NCBI GenBank assembly: GCA_902558095.1
Contig: CACECP010000007.1
Span: 1-56,415, forward strand
From: an uncultured SAR86 cluster bacterium
Lineage (GTDB): Bacteria; Pseudomonadota; Gammaproteobacteria; Magnimaribacterales; D2472
Direction: 5' to 3'
DNA: 56,415 nt
Both the position numbers and the translations under genes were made by a program. Each line of letters opens with the position of its first letter. Position 1 is the first letter of the stretch. The notes beneath the pieces were generated by a model. That model was not told the origin of the DNA and did not search any database. It saw only the letters and a program-made list of their open reading frames with translations. Shown in pieces: positions 26,302 to 35,380 of this stretch.

Positions 26302-27224
26302 AGTTCTTTAAAAAGTTCTGCTATTGGATTTTCACCTGTTTGATCAAAAATCTCTCTGGCACATGTGGGGCTTGTAATGTTTATTTCAGTAAGATATTCA
26401 CCAATTATATCTATTCCGGCAAAGTTAATTCCTTTTTTATTTAAATAAACTCCAATCTCCTCTCCAATCTTTTGTTGAAAATCATTTATATCTTTAGCAA
26501 CACCAATACCTCCTGCAGCCAAATTACCCTTAAAACTTTCTCCTTGAGGAATTCTTGCTAAAGTTTTTTTGAAAGGCTTTCCATTGATAATTAATACTCT
26601 GTAATCCCCTTCGTAAATATCCTCTATAAATTCCTGACAAATGATCTGGGTTTTTTCCATGTTTGTCATTTCATTTAATAGATTGATATTTTTTTCACTT
26701 ATATGATCGATTTTGTGTATTGAAGTTCCCCCCATTCCATCAAGCGGCTTAACAATTATTGTTTTATTATGGTCGATGAATTCTTTAACTCTATCGATCT
26801 TTGAGGTGATAAGAGTCTTTGGTATATATTTTTTAAAATATAAAGCAAAAATCTTCTCATTAAATTCTTTAATTGAATTTGGTTTGTTAAAAATAACTGC
26901 TCCTTGCTTTTCTGCAAGTCCCAACAAATGAAGAGCATTGATATAATTCTCATCTACTGGAGGGTCTTTTCGCATAAAGGAATATTTAAAGTCAGACACT
27001 TTAATGTTCTCTTTTAAGATACCCTCAACTTGAGTTGATCCTGCAGAAAGAATGTTCCTAGCACTTGCCCATACATAATTATTCTCAATAAATAAATCAT
27101 TAATCTCACATTGAAAAACATCGAGTTTATTTTTAATTGCCTCTTCAATCATTAATATTGAGGTATCTTTTTTAATATTTAAATCTTTATAAGTGTCTGT
27201 GATGAAAAGTACTTTATTATCCAT
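26298..27224 (-). CDS. gshB: Glutathione synthetase
   Basis: GshB joins gamma-glutamylcysteine and glycine using ATP to form glutathione. The 308-residue length is normal (about 316). It has an N-terminal domain with SARNILS and RKDPPVDENY (about 85-95), the ATP-grasp region with IIVKPLDGMGGTSI near 155, the QEFIEDIYEGDYRVLIING stretch near 205, and the C-terminal GIDIIGEYLTEINITSPT near 275 with the metal-binding Glu and Asn. It lies in the order rsmE-gshB-tonB-like, spaced two bases after rsmE, as in other gammaproteobacteria. Confidence 0.97.
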   Translation of the reverse strand: MDNKVLFITDTYKDLNIKKDTSILMIEEAIKNKLDVFQCEINDLFIENNYVWASARNILSAGSTQVEGILKENIKVSDFKYSFMRKDPPVDENYINALHLLGLAEKQGAVIFNKPNSIKEFNEKIFALYFKKYIPKTLITSKIDRVKEFIDHNKTIIVKPLDGMGGTSIHKIDHISEKNINLLNEMTNMEKTQIICQEFIEDIYEGDYRVLIINGKPFKKTLARIPQGESFKGNLAAGGIGVAKDINDFQQKIGEEIGVYLNKKGINFAGIDIIGEYLTEINITSPTCAREIFDQTGENPIAELFKEL

Positions 27225-27226
27225 AA

Positions 27227-27964
27227 TTAAGAAATTTTACCAAAATGATTTTTAATTAATGAAGATATATATATAGCTGCTGTTTCAGCTCTTAAAATAT
27301 TTTGTCCTAAATATCTTTCTTTAATATCATACATATTAATTATCCCAAGCTCTTTTTCTGAAAAACCAGACTCAGGACCAGTAATGGTTGTTATAGAAGA
27401 ATCTTTTCCAAGTTCATTCTGATTAAAATACTCCGAAGCCTCTGTGTCAAATGAATATATCTCAGTAGTATCTTTAACCATATTGATGGCCTCTTCTAAA
27501 CTATCAGACTTAAGAATTGATGGAATAAAATTATTGCCACATTGCTTGCAAACATTAATCAAGATCTCATTTGATTTATTTAATATTTTAGTGATATCTT
27601 TTTTTGCTACACTTTGATCTATAAGATCTGGTTTATAAATAATAAATTTATTAGTCCCTATCTCTGCTAACTTTTGAATCATGAAATTAAAGTTATTTTT
27701 TTTTATGACTGGGATTATAGTTACAAGCAATCTTTCATTAGGGGTTTGATGTTTTAACTCTTCAATTCTTTCAACTTCAATAAATTTTTTTAATATTTTG
27801 AGTATTTTACAACTTGCAAATTTGCCACTTCCATCAAAAACCTCAACTAAAACACCTTCCTTTAAACGAAGCGCCTTTATTAGGTGTTGAGATTGAGACT
27901 CATCTATTTGAAATTTCTCATTAGGCCCAGATACAGATTTACAATATACTCTATGTATTCTCAC
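27227..27964 (-). CDS. rsmE: 16S rRNA m3U1498 methyltransferase RsmE
   Basis: RsmE methylates N3 of U1498 in 16S rRNA using SAM. The chosen GTG start (27962-27964) gives 245 residues beginning V-RIHRVYC, matching the family's MRIPRIY opening and its usual length of about 243. A longer in-frame ORF to 28060 would add 32 unrelated residues and overlap the divergent phosphatase gene, so it is rejected. SPOUT-fold motifs are present: ITGPESGFSEKE near the middle of the C-terminal domain and LGQNILRAETAA forming the trefoil knot. It heads the minus-strand run to rpoD. Confidence 0.93.
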   Translation of the reverse strand: MRIHRVYCKSVSGPNEKFQIDESQSQHLIKALRLKEGVLVEVFDGSGKFASCKILKILKKFIEVERIEELKHQTPNERLLVTIIPVIKKNNFNFMIQKLAEIGTNKFIIYKPDLIDQSVAKKDITKILNKSNEILINVCKQCGNNFIPSILKSDSLEEAINMVKDTTEIYSFDTEASEYFNQNELGKDSSITTITGPESGFSEKELGIINMYDIKERYLGQNILRAETAAIYISSLIKNHFGKIS

Positions 27965-27994
27965 AATATCATTATAGCTATAGCTGGAAAATAA

Positions 27995-28558
27995 ATGTCG
28001 GAGATTAGACTTATATTTATAAGACATGGTGAAGCAGCAAATGCCTGGGGAGATCATCACGACCCTAATTTAAGTGAAAATGGTTTATATCAAGCAAAAA
28101 AATTAGTAAATCACAAAAGACTACTTAATCTTCAGGACTATTTCTTTATATCAAGCCCGAAATTAAGAGCTATAGAAACAGCTAAACCATTAGCAAAAAA
28201 ATTCAATAAAGATGTAATTATTAATAAGGCCTTTACTGAAATTCCTTCAAAGGATATTGATTTGAGCGAAAAACAAAAATGGTTAAAGAAAATTTTAAAT
28301 ACTAAAAAAGAGGAATTACCAAAGTATATTAAATCTTGGAAGGATAATATTTTTGATCAGCTGATGAATATCAAAAATCATAGCGTGATTTTTACACATT
28401 TCATGGTTATGAATTCAATTGCATCTAACTTAAAAAACTCTGAAACGCTTTTATGTTTTTATCCTGATTACACTTCAATATTAGAAATTGTTATTGATCA
28501 CAAAAAAATACAATCTTTCTCTATTGAAAATAATAAAAAAACATACATAAATCTTTAA
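27995..28558 (+). CDS. Histidine phosphatase family protein
   Basis: This 187-residue protein starts with IRLIFIRHGEAANAW, the RHG motif whose His forms the phospho-enzyme. SSPKLRAIETA near residue 50 supplies the second Arg, and VIFTHFMVM near residue 140 the second catalytic His. It belongs to the phosphoglycerate-mutase-like superfamily, branch 1, but which phosphate ester it uses cannot be told. It begins only 30 bases from the divergent rsmE start and lies 62 bases upstream of fis; it occupies the place of dusB in the usual dusB-fis order. Confidence 0.85.
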   Translation: MSEIRLIFIRHGEAANAWGDHHDPNLSENGLYQAKKLVNHKRLLNLQDYFFISSPKLRAIETAKPLAKKFNKDVIINKAFTEIPSKDIDLSEKQKWLKKILNTKKEELPKYIKSWKDNIFDQLMNIKNHSVIFTHFMVMNSIASNLKNSETLLCFYPDYTSILEIVIDHKKIQSFSIENNKKTYINL

Positions 28559-28620
28559 TTTATCTATTGAGCAATTTTTAAACAGCTGTAAACTTAAGCT
28601 CTTTATTAAAAAAATCTATT

Positions 28621-28887
28621 TTGAAAGAAAAGAAAAAGTCATTTGATAGTTATTCAAAAAAACCTCTTAAAGATGAGGTTAGAAAAGCTATGAATAGGTA
28701 TTTTAATCAACTTGATCAGAAAAATACCCCTATCAATGTCTATAATCTAGTTCTTAAAGAAGTTGAGCCGCCTCTTCTAAATAGCGTCATGAAGTTTTGT
28801 AATAATAATCAATCCAAGGCTGCAAGAATATTAGGCATAAACAGAACAACCTTAAGAACAAAATTAAAGAAATATAAAATCAGCTAA
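28621..28887 (+). CDS. fis: DNA-binding protein Fis
   Basis: Fis is a small nucleoid-associated protein that bends DNA and regulates rRNA and many other promoters. The 88-residue product aligns over most of its length with E. coli Fis: KPLKDEVRKAMNRYFNQL, LVLKEVEPPLLNSVM, and the C-terminal helix-turn-helix NNNQSKAARILGINRTTLRTKLKKY. A TTG start is used because the next ATG would remove the conserved first helix; no Shine-Dalgarno is seen. The N-terminal beta-hairpin arm is about ten residues shorter than in E. coli. It overlaps purH by one base (TAATG), the conserved fis-purH-purD order of gammaproteobacteria. Confidence 0.93.
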   Translation: MKEKKKSFDSYSKKPLKDEVRKAMNRYFNQLDQKNTPINVYNLVLKEVEPPLLNSVMKFCNNNQSKAARILGINRTTLRTKLKKYKIS

Positions 28888-30428
28888 TGAGTATCGTCAA
28901 ACCAAAAACAGCACTGATTAGTCTTTCCGATAAAACAAATATTAAAACTATTGTTGAATTTCTTGAAGAAAAAAAAATAAAAATTCTTTCAACAGGTGGA
29001 ACTTACAAAGCAATAAAAGAAATTACTAAAAATGTGATTGAGGTATCGGAATTTACTGGATTTGAGGAAATGATGGATGGTCGAGTAAAAACCCTTCATC
29101 CAAAAATACATGCTGGTATTCTTGCAAGAAGAGATTCGGATATGAGTGTATTAAAAGAAAAGGGATATGAACCGATTGATTTGGTAATCGTCAATCTTTA
29201 CCCCTTTGAAGAAACAATTAAAAAAGACTGTTCTTTTGAGGAAGCTATTGAGCAAATAGATATTGGTGGTCCAACAATGATCAGGGCAGCTGCAAAAAAC
29301 TTTAAAGATGTTGTTGTTGTAACAGATCCAAATGATTACAAGAATATTATTAATGAATGGAATGAAAAAGATGGTATTTCTTATGAATCCCGCAAGAGTC
29401 TATCAAAAAAGGTTTTTTCCACTATGGCAAACTACAATAAATCTATTTATTCATATCTTAGTGAAGATATTTCTGATTCTATTCATAATTATGAATTTAA
29501 AGAAAGTACTAGTTTAAGGTATGGTGAAAACCCCCATCAAAATGCATCTTTGTATACTTTTAAAAACCTCAAATATAGAAATATTGCAAATTCAAACGTC
29601 ATACAAGGCAAAGAACTTTCATACAATAATATTGTTGATGCTGATGCTGCGTGGGAGTGTGTTAGAGAATTTAACAATCCATCATGCGTAATTGTAAAAC
29701 ATGCTAATCCATGCGGTGTTGCTGAAAGTGATACCGTTTTCAATGCGTACGATTTAGCTTACAAGACGGACCCAACCTCTGCATTTGGTGGGATTATAGC
29801 TTTTAACGGTCCGGTGGATTTAGCTACTGCTAAAGAAATCAATGAGCGACAATTTGTTGAGGTTGTGATTGCTCCTGGTTATGAAAAAGATGCAATTAAA
29901 GAATTTTCTGGTAAAAAAAATATTCGAATTTTAGAAGCAGATTTAAAACAAGATAACTTATATCCAGGAACTATTAAGAAAGTATCTGGAGGCATTCTTA
30001 TTCAAGATGATGATCATAATCAAGTAACTATAGATGAGTTGAAGTGTGTAACAAAAAGGCAACCAACAGAAGAAGAGTTAAAAGATCTCATGTTTGCATG
30101 GAGAGTTGCTAAATTTGTAAAAAGCAATGCTATTGTTTATGCAAAGAATAAACAAACAATTGGAATTGGTGCTGGTCAAATGAGCAGAGTTATTAGTGCT
30201 GAAATTGCAAATTTAAAAGCAAAAGAAGAAGGTTTATCTGTAGAGGATGCAGTAATGGCATCAGATGCTTTTTTCCCATTTAGAGATGGTATTGATAAAG
30301 CAGCATCAAGTGGAATTGCCGCAATCATTCAACCAGGTGGCTCAATAAATGATAAAGAAGTCATTTCAGCTGCTGATGAACATAATATTGCTATGGTTTA
30401 CACAGGAACGAGGCATTTTAGACATTAA
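28887..30428 (+). CDS. purH: Bifunctional AICAR formyltransferase / IMP cyclohydrolase PurH
   Basis: PurH carries out the last two steps of purine synthesis, formylating AICAR and closing the ring to IMP. The 513-residue protein has the N-terminal MGS-like cyclohydrolase domain (ALISLSDKTN, LSTGGTYKAI, MMDGRVKTLHPKIHAG) and the C-terminal transformylase with LRYGENPHQNA, VVDADAAWE-like and VKHANPCGVA (catalytic Lys-His), DPTSAFGGIIAFN and SDAFFPFRDG. It is 1-base overlapped at both ends with fis and purD, so all three are translated from one transcript. Confidence 0.98.
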   Translation: MSIVKPKTALISLSDKTNIKTIVEFLEEKKIKILSTGGTYKAIKEITKNVIEVSEFTGFEEMMDGRVKTLHPKIHAGILARRDSDMSVLKEKGYEPIDLVIVNLYPFEETIKKDCSFEEAIEQIDIGGPTMIRAAAKNFKDVVVVTDPNDYKNIINEWNEKDGISYESRKSLSKKVFSTMANYNKSIYSYLSEDISDSIHNYEFKESTSLRYGENPHQNASLYTFKNLKYRNIANSNVIQGKELSYNNIVDADAAWECVREFNNPSCVIVKHANPCGVAESDTVFNAYDLAYKTDPTSAFGGIIAFNGPVDLATAKEINERQFVEVVIAPGYEKDAIKEFSGKKNIRILEADLKQDNLYPGTIKKVSGGILIQDDDHNQVTIDELKCVTKRQPTEEELKDLMFAWRVAKFVKSNAIVYAKNKQTIGIGAGQMSRVISAEIANLKAKEEGLSVEDAVMASDAFFPFRDGIDKAASSGIAAIIQPGGSINDKEVISAADEHNIAMVYTGTRHFRH

Positions 30429-31696
30429 TGAACGTATTAATCATTGGATCTGGCGGAAGAGAACATGCTTTGGCATGGAAATGCGCTCAAGATGATTTTG
30501 TTGAACATGTTTTTGTTTCTCCAGGTAATGCTGGCACTCATTTAGAAACCAAGGTTAGTAATATTGAGCTTAATTTAAATGAATTTAACTCAATAGAAAA
30601 ATTTTGTTTAATTGAAAAGGTTGGGCTTGTTATTATTGGTCCAGAACAACCGCTTGTTGATGGTTTAACTGATTATTTACAAAGTAAAAATATCAAAACA
30701 TTTGGTCCATCTAAACATGCAGCGCAATTAGAGGGCTCAAAAACCTTCTCTAAAGATTTCTTTGTTAAATACAATATTCCAACAGCAAGATATAAATCAT
30801 TTGATAACTTTGAAAGTTCTGTTGAGTATCTAAATGAGACAAGTTTTCCAACAGTTGTTAAAGCTGATGGCTTAGCTGCTGGTAAGGGTGTGATAATTTG
30901 TCAAAATATTGAAGAAGCAAAACAGGCATTGGATAGTATTTTCAATGATAAGACTTTTGGAACTGCTGGCAATAGAGTTGTAATTGAAGAGTTCTTAGAG
31001 GGTGAAGAAGCATCATTCATCGCTGTTGTTAGTAAAGACAAAATAATTCCTCTAGCAACAAGCCAAGATCACAAAGCTGTTGGAGATGGAGATATAGGTT
31101 TAAATACAGGAGGAATGGGGGCATATTCACCAGCCCCAATTGTGACCGATGAGATTCATGAAAAAATTTTGAATCAAGTTATGTATCCAACTATGAATGG
31201 TTTAATTGAAGAAGGATCACCTTATTTGGGATTTCTTTATGCTGGGCTAATGATCAAAGATTGTGAGATTAAAGTTCTAGAATTTAATTGCAGATTTGGT
31301 GATCCAGAAACACAACCAATTTTATTTAGACTTAATTCAAGTTTAGTTGAGCTTTGCAACTTAGCAATTGATGACAAACTAGACAACTATTCTATTGAAT
31401 GGACTGAAAAACACTCATGCGGAGTTGTAATTGCATCAGCTGGCTATCCAGAAAAATATGAGTCTAATAAAGAAGTTTCAATAAAAGAAAACAATAATGA
31501 AGATTTGAAACTTTTCCATGCTGGAACAAAATATGAGAACGGAATGATACTTACAAATGGAGGTAGAGTTTTTTGTGCAACAGCATTAGGTTGTGATTTG
31601 AAAGATGCTCAAAAAAACGCATATAATCTCGTAAATAATGTCAAATTTGAAGGTGCATTTTTTAGAAGTGACATTGGATTCAAAGGAATTAAATGA
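30428..31696 (+). CDS. purD: Phosphoribosylamine-glycine ligase PurD
   Basis: PurD makes glycinamide ribonucleotide, the second step of purine synthesis, with ATP. The 422-residue ATP-grasp enzyme begins MNVLIIGSGGREHALAWK, then shows VVKADGLAAGKGV near residue 140 and VEEFLEGEEAS-like (IEEFLEGEEASF) near 190, the DHKAVGDGDIGLNTGGMGAYSP-type loop, and EFNCRFGDPETQ near 290 that binds metal. The stop overlaps the coq7 start by four bases. Confidence 0.98.
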   Translation: MNVLIIGSGGREHALAWKCAQDDFVEHVFVSPGNAGTHLETKVSNIELNLNEFNSIEKFCLIEKVGLVIIGPEQPLVDGLTDYLQSKNIKTFGPSKHAAQLEGSKTFSKDFFVKYNIPTARYKSFDNFESSVEYLNETSFPTVVKADGLAAGKGVIICQNIEEAKQALDSIFNDKTFGTAGNRVVIEEFLEGEEASFIAVVSKDKIIPLATSQDHKAVGDGDIGLNTGGMGAYSPAPIVTDEIHEKILNQVMYPTMNGLIEEGSPYLGFLYAGLMIKDCEIKVLEFNCRFGDPETQPILFRLNSSLVELCNLAIDDKLDNYSIEWTEKHSCGVVIASAGYPEKYESNKEVSIKENNNEDLKLFHAGTKYENGMILTNGGRVFCATALGCDLKDAQKNAYNLVNNVKFEGAFFRSDIGFKGIK

Positions 31697-32328
31697 GTAT
31701 TTTAAATGGTATTGTAAATGAGCTTGATATAGCTCTAAGGACTCTTTCAGATAAAAAAACTGGAACTAATAGAGAGTATCCGCCTGCACCAAAGGAAAAA
31801 AATTCTGAGGAGCTTTCAAAAAATGAAAAAGACTTATCTATTCAAATGATGAGAATTAACCATGCTGGTGAGGTTGCTGCACAGGCACTTTATCGCGGTC
31901 AAGCTTTCGTATGTAAGGATCAAAAAATAAAAGAACATTTAATTCATGCTGGTGAGGAAGAAACTGATCATTTGGTTTGGTGCAAAAAAAGACTGGATGA
32001 ACTTGGTGGGAATAGCTCAATATTAAACCCTTTATGGTATGCCGGCTCTTTTGCTATTGGTGCTATTTTTGGTTCAATGGGTGAAAAAACAAGCCTTGGT
32101 TTTGTTGAAGAAACAGAGAAACAAGTTGTTATTCATCTTCAAAAGCATTTGGATAAGATTTCAGAAAAAGATAAAGAAACAATTGAGATTTTAAAAACTA
32201 TGCAAGCTGATGAAGATCTGCATGCTGGACAAGCGAATGAGTCAGGCGCAGAAGAATTAGAGTCTCCTACAAAAAAAGTGATGGAAGTAACTGCTAAGGT
32301 AATGACTTCAACTAGCGCATACCTTTAA
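31693..32328 (+). CDS. coq7: Coq7-type demethoxyubiquinone hydroxylase
   Basis: This 211-residue di-iron monooxygenase hydroxylates demethoxyubiquinol in ubiquinone synthesis, the Coq7 alternative to flavin-dependent UbiF. The ligand set is in place: MRINHAGEVAAQALYRGQ, EEETDHLVW, ETEKQVVIHL and ADEDLHAGQA, giving the Glu/His residues of two irons. The N-terminal 40 residues are polar and variable, as usual. It overlaps purD by four bases, so a respiratory-quinone enzyme is made from the purine operon; this pairing is unusual but the family call is firm. Confidence 0.95.
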   Translation: MSILNGIVNELDIALRTLSDKKTGTNREYPPAPKEKNSEELSKNEKDLSIQMMRINHAGEVAAQALYRGQAFVCKDQKIKEHLIHAGEEETDHLVWCKKRLDELGGNSSILNPLWYAGSFAIGAIFGSMGEKTSLGFVEETEKQVVIHLQKHLDKISEKDKETIEILKTMQADEDLHAGQANESGAEELESPTKKVMEVTAKVMTSTSAYL

Positions 32329-32338
32329 AAACATAGTC

Positions 32339-33652
32339 ATGAATCAATCTATATCACTAAATCAAGATATAAACATGAGAAAGGTTGCTTTAACCTCGCT
32401 AGCCGGTACTAGTATAGAGTGGTATGACTTCTTTTTATATGGGGCTGCAGCAGCACTAATTTTCCCAACAGCATTTTTTGGTGAAATGCCGGGATCAACT
32501 GCATTAATTTTATCCTTTTTAACTTTTGCTGCTGGTTTTATTGCTAGACCAATAGGCGGAGTAATTTTTGGCCATTTTGGAGATAAGATTGGTAGAAAAA
32601 AAACGCTGATTATTGCACTTATTTTAATGGGGGTTGCTTCAACCCTGATTGGATTATTGCCTACTTACGCTATGATTGGTGTTGCCGCACCAATTCTTTT
32701 AACTCTTTTAAGATTTGCTCAAGGTCTTGCAATAGGAGGTCAATGGGGAGGTGCAATGTTATTAGTAACTGAAAGTGCGCCATCAAATCAAAGAGGTTTT
32801 TATGGAGCATATGCTCAAGCCGGAGTTCCAATTGGAGTAATTCTTGCAAATCTTGCCTATATTATTATTGGTTCCTTGGTTTCAGATGAAGCATTTTATT
32901 CATGGGGTTGGCGTATACCATTTTTAGCAAGCGCAGTTCTTATAGGTTTAAGTATGTACATTCAATTAACTATGGAAGATACGAAAGCTTTCAAAGAATT
33001 GCAGCATACAATTGGAGATCAGCAGGCTTCTCAAAATATTCCTATTAAAAAATCTCCAGTTCTTGAAGCAATTAAAAAATATCCTCAACGAATTAGTCTT
33101 GCTGCTGGAGCATTTCTTTCTGTCCAAGTTACTTTTTATATTTTAATTGCTTTCATACTCACCTATGGAGAAAAAAGTACAAATCTTGTGAGAGATGACA
33201 TGCTTTCTGCGGTTTTAATTGGATCAGCAATCATGGTTCCTTTCTTATTTCTATTTTCATCCTATTCTGACAGAAATGGTCGAAGAGGCATCTTTATGTT
33301 AGGTTCTATACTAACAGCCATTTGGGCATTTGCTATATTTCCTCTTGTAGATACAGGAAACTTTTGGATGGCAGTTTTAGCAATAACAGTTGGATTAGTA
33401 TTTTTAGCAATGATGTATGGTCCTCAAGCTGCTTTCTTCGCAGAATTATTTAGTACTGAAGTAAGATACTCTGGAGCTAATCTAGGTTATCAGCTTGGTG
33501 CAATTTTAGGTGGCGCATTTGCACCAACAATTGCTATTGCGCTATCTACTAATTTTGGTATTTTTTGGGTATCGGTCTATATAGCTATCGCATCTATACT
33601 TACATTTATCTCTGTTGTATTTCTTACAGAAACATACAAATCAGATCTTTAA
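32339..33652 (+). CDS. MFS transporter, metabolite:H+ symporter (MHS/ProP-like) family
   Basis: This 437-residue transporter has twelve predicted helices. It carries the family signature between helices 2 and 3 (GHFGDKIGRKKTL), the opening SIEWYDFFLYGAAAALIFP typical of MHS symporters such as ShiA, ProP and KgtP, and a matching mid-protein loop SDRNGRRG. It probably imports a small organic acid or compatible solute with protons; the substrate is not readable. It starts ten bases after coq7 and may be the last gene of that transcript. It converges with the redoxin gene, sharing four bases. Confidence 0.88.
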   Translation: MNQSISLNQDINMRKVALTSLAGTSIEWYDFFLYGAAAALIFPTAFFGEMPGSTALILSFLTFAAGFIARPIGGVIFGHFGDKIGRKKTLIIALILMGVASTLIGLLPTYAMIGVAAPILLTLLRFAQGLAIGGQWGGAMLLVTESAPSNQRGFYGAYAQAGVPIGVILANLAYIIIGSLVSDEAFYSWGWRIPFLASAVLIGLSMYIQLTMEDTKAFKELQHTIGDQQASQNIPIKKSPVLEAIKKYPQRISLAAGAFLSVQVTFYILIAFILTYGEKSTNLVRDDMLSAVLIGSAIMVPFLFLFSSYSDRNGRRGIFMLGSILTAIWAFAIFPLVDTGNFWMAVLAITVGLVFLAMMYGPQAAFFAELFSTEVRYSGANLGYQLGAILGGAFAPTIAIALSTNFGIFWVSVYIAIASILTFISVVFLTETYKSDL

Positions 33653-34203
33653 GGTTTCCACTTAATATTGCATCCCATTGAAGGATGTTGATCATTGGAT
33701 ACAGGTCTATTGTTTTCTAAATTATCGATCGCAGTTCTCAAATCTTTTCCAGAAGGCTTTTTATCCGAACCTGGTGATGTTTCGTCCATTCTGCCCCTAT
33801 ATATAAGTTTTTTATTTGAATCAAAAAGATAAAATTCAGGTGTGCACTCAGCCTTATATTTTTTTGCAACTTCTTGGGTTTCATCAAATAAATATGGGAA
33901 TGACAGTCCTAAGTTTTCCCATAATTCTTTCATCTTAAGTGGGCTGTCTTGAGGATAATTAATTATGTCATTTGAGCTAATGGCAACCAAATTAATTTTT
34001 TTAGAATAATCTTTCTCAAGTCGAATAATCTCATCATGATAATGAATAACATATGGACAATGATTACAAATAAACATTATCAATGAAGATTTATCGACAT
34101 CGAGTGAGTCTGAAGAAAAGTTTTTATTTGATAATGAATTAAGTAAATCAAATCCAATTAAATCTGTTTGAAGTTCTAGCATGCTTGAATAAGTTAATGC
34201 CAT
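33649..34203 (-). CDS. Thioredoxin-fold redoxin (AhpC/TSA-like)
   Basis: This 184-residue protein has a thioredoxin fold with an active-site CNHC (Cys46-Cys49) in IMFICNHCPYVIHYHDE, a motif of the redoxin family close to AhpC/TSA. Further family marks are ISSNDIINYPQDSP, FPYLFDETQEVAKKY and CTPEFYLFD near residue 115. There is no signal peptide, so it is probably a cytoplasmic thiol peroxidase or reductase. It is the last gene of the minus-strand run, seven bases after the helicase gene. Confidence 0.85.
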   Translation of the reverse strand: MALTYSSMLELQTDLIGFDLLNSLSNKNFSSDSLDVDKSSLIMFICNHCPYVIHYHDEIIRLEKDYSKKINLVAISSNDIINYPQDSPLKMKELWENLGLSFPYLFDETQEVAKKYKAECTPEFYLFDSNKKLIYRGRMDETSPGSDKKPSGKDLRTAIDNLENNRPVSNDQHPSMGCNIKWKP

Positions 34204-34210
34204 ATTAATA

Positions 34211-35380
34211 TTATAGACTCATTTGTTGCCACTTAATGGGGACACCTTCTAATTTATATCTATTTGATTCTTCTCGCAATTTTTCATATTCGGTTTTTGA
34301 TGAATAGACGGTAACTATTAAAGCATTTTCTTTGTTAGCAGTTATTCTAAGAACTCTCCCCATTCTTTGAATTCTTTGTCTTTTTGAAGATGAGGAGCTT
34401 AGAATCATTGCCCCATCTGCTTCAGGCATATCAAAACCCTCATCTAGGGCAGTACAACTCACCAAAACATTTAATTTACCACCCTTGAAAGCTTCAAGAT
34501 TTTCTTGTCTCTCATCATCGTTAAGATCTGTATTATAAATACCCGACTTAAATCCTTTTTTATTTATAATTCTGTTGAACTCTTTAGCTTGTTTTTTATT
34601 TTCAGTAAAAACAATCCAGCTATCTCTTTTATATTTTTGAATGAGCTCCACACCATAAGGTATTCTATTCTTAGAATTTTTAACTAATCTAGCTCTATTA
34701 AAAATTAGCATTTTCAAAGGATAATCATTCATATCCTGACCACCTATAGTAGCAGCCCTTCTTTGGATGCTCTTAGTAAACTTTTTATATCTTTCTTCTT
34801 CTTCTGGAAGTAAGGCTGCATAACCATAAAGAAGTTTAAAATTTACAATTACCTCATCTTCTCTTGCATCTATGTAATCGTAATCAAAGATGATATCTCC
34901 GAGTATCTTTTTAATAATGATATAAAAATTGTCGTCATAGTCTCTCTCAGGAGTTGCTGACAATCCAAGTGTGGCATCCCAATTATTTGAGAGCATTTCT
35001 CCTCTTTTTTCTGTTCCAATTTTGTGGCATTCATCAACTATTAATAATGTGTTTTGATAATTTACTTCTTCAATAATATTTTTTAATGAGTCGATAGTTG
35101 TTATGCATATCTTTTTAAGTTCATTGGTTTGCTCTCCTCCTCCATTAAGAGAAATTTCTTTTGACTTAAATTCTTGTGAGAGACTTTCATACCACTGATC
35201 TAAAAGAGCTATGGAGGGGACTACAATTAGAATATCCTTTTTAGGATCGTCTTCTAAATATTGTTTTAAACAATGAATAGCAAAGAACGTTTTTCCTCCA
35301 CCGGTTACAACTTTAATGATACCTCTTTTTTTTGCCCACCAAAGCGGGAAAGCCTTCTCTTGCCATTCCCTAAGTTTCAA
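34211..35380 (-). CDS. Compact superfamily 2 DEAD/DEAH-type helicase
   Basis: This 389-residue stand-alone helicase has motif I TGGGKT (26-31), motif II DECH (116-119), motif III SATP (141-144), FTENKKQAKEF opening the second RecA domain, and motif VI QRIQRMGRVLR near 345. It begins with LREWQEKA, the Q-tip-like element of the XPB/Res-subunit branch (COG1061-like). It lacks the accessory nuclease, methylase or wing domains of restriction or repair helicases, and is shorter than XPB or RecG. It overlaps trpC by 11 bases at the end of the trp run, which implies translational coupling. Its role, perhaps in DNA repair or RNA turnover, is unknown. Confidence 0.85.
   Translation of the reverse strand: MKLREWQEKAFPLWWAKKRGIIKVVTGGGKTFFAIHCLKQYLEDDPKKDILIVVPSIALLDQWYESLSQEFKSKEISLNGGGEQTNELKKICITTIDSLKNIIEEVNYQNTLLIVDECHKIGTEKRGEMLSNNWDATLGLSATPERDYDDNFYIIIKKILGDIIFDYDYIDAREDEVIVNFKLLYGYAALLPEEEERYKKFTKSIQRRAATIGGQDMNDYPLKMLIFNRARLVKNSKNRIPYGVELIQKYKRDSWIVFTENKKQAKEFNRIINKKGFKSGIYNTDLNDDERQENLEAFKGGKLNVLVSCTALDEGFDMPEADGAMILSSSSSKRQRIQRMGRVLRITANKENALIVTVYSSKTEYEKLREESNRYKLEGVPIKWQQMSL

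Noticed and set aside
27965-28060. N-terminal extension of RsmE
   Set aside because: The extra 32 residues do not match the family and overlap the start of the divergent phosphatase gene.
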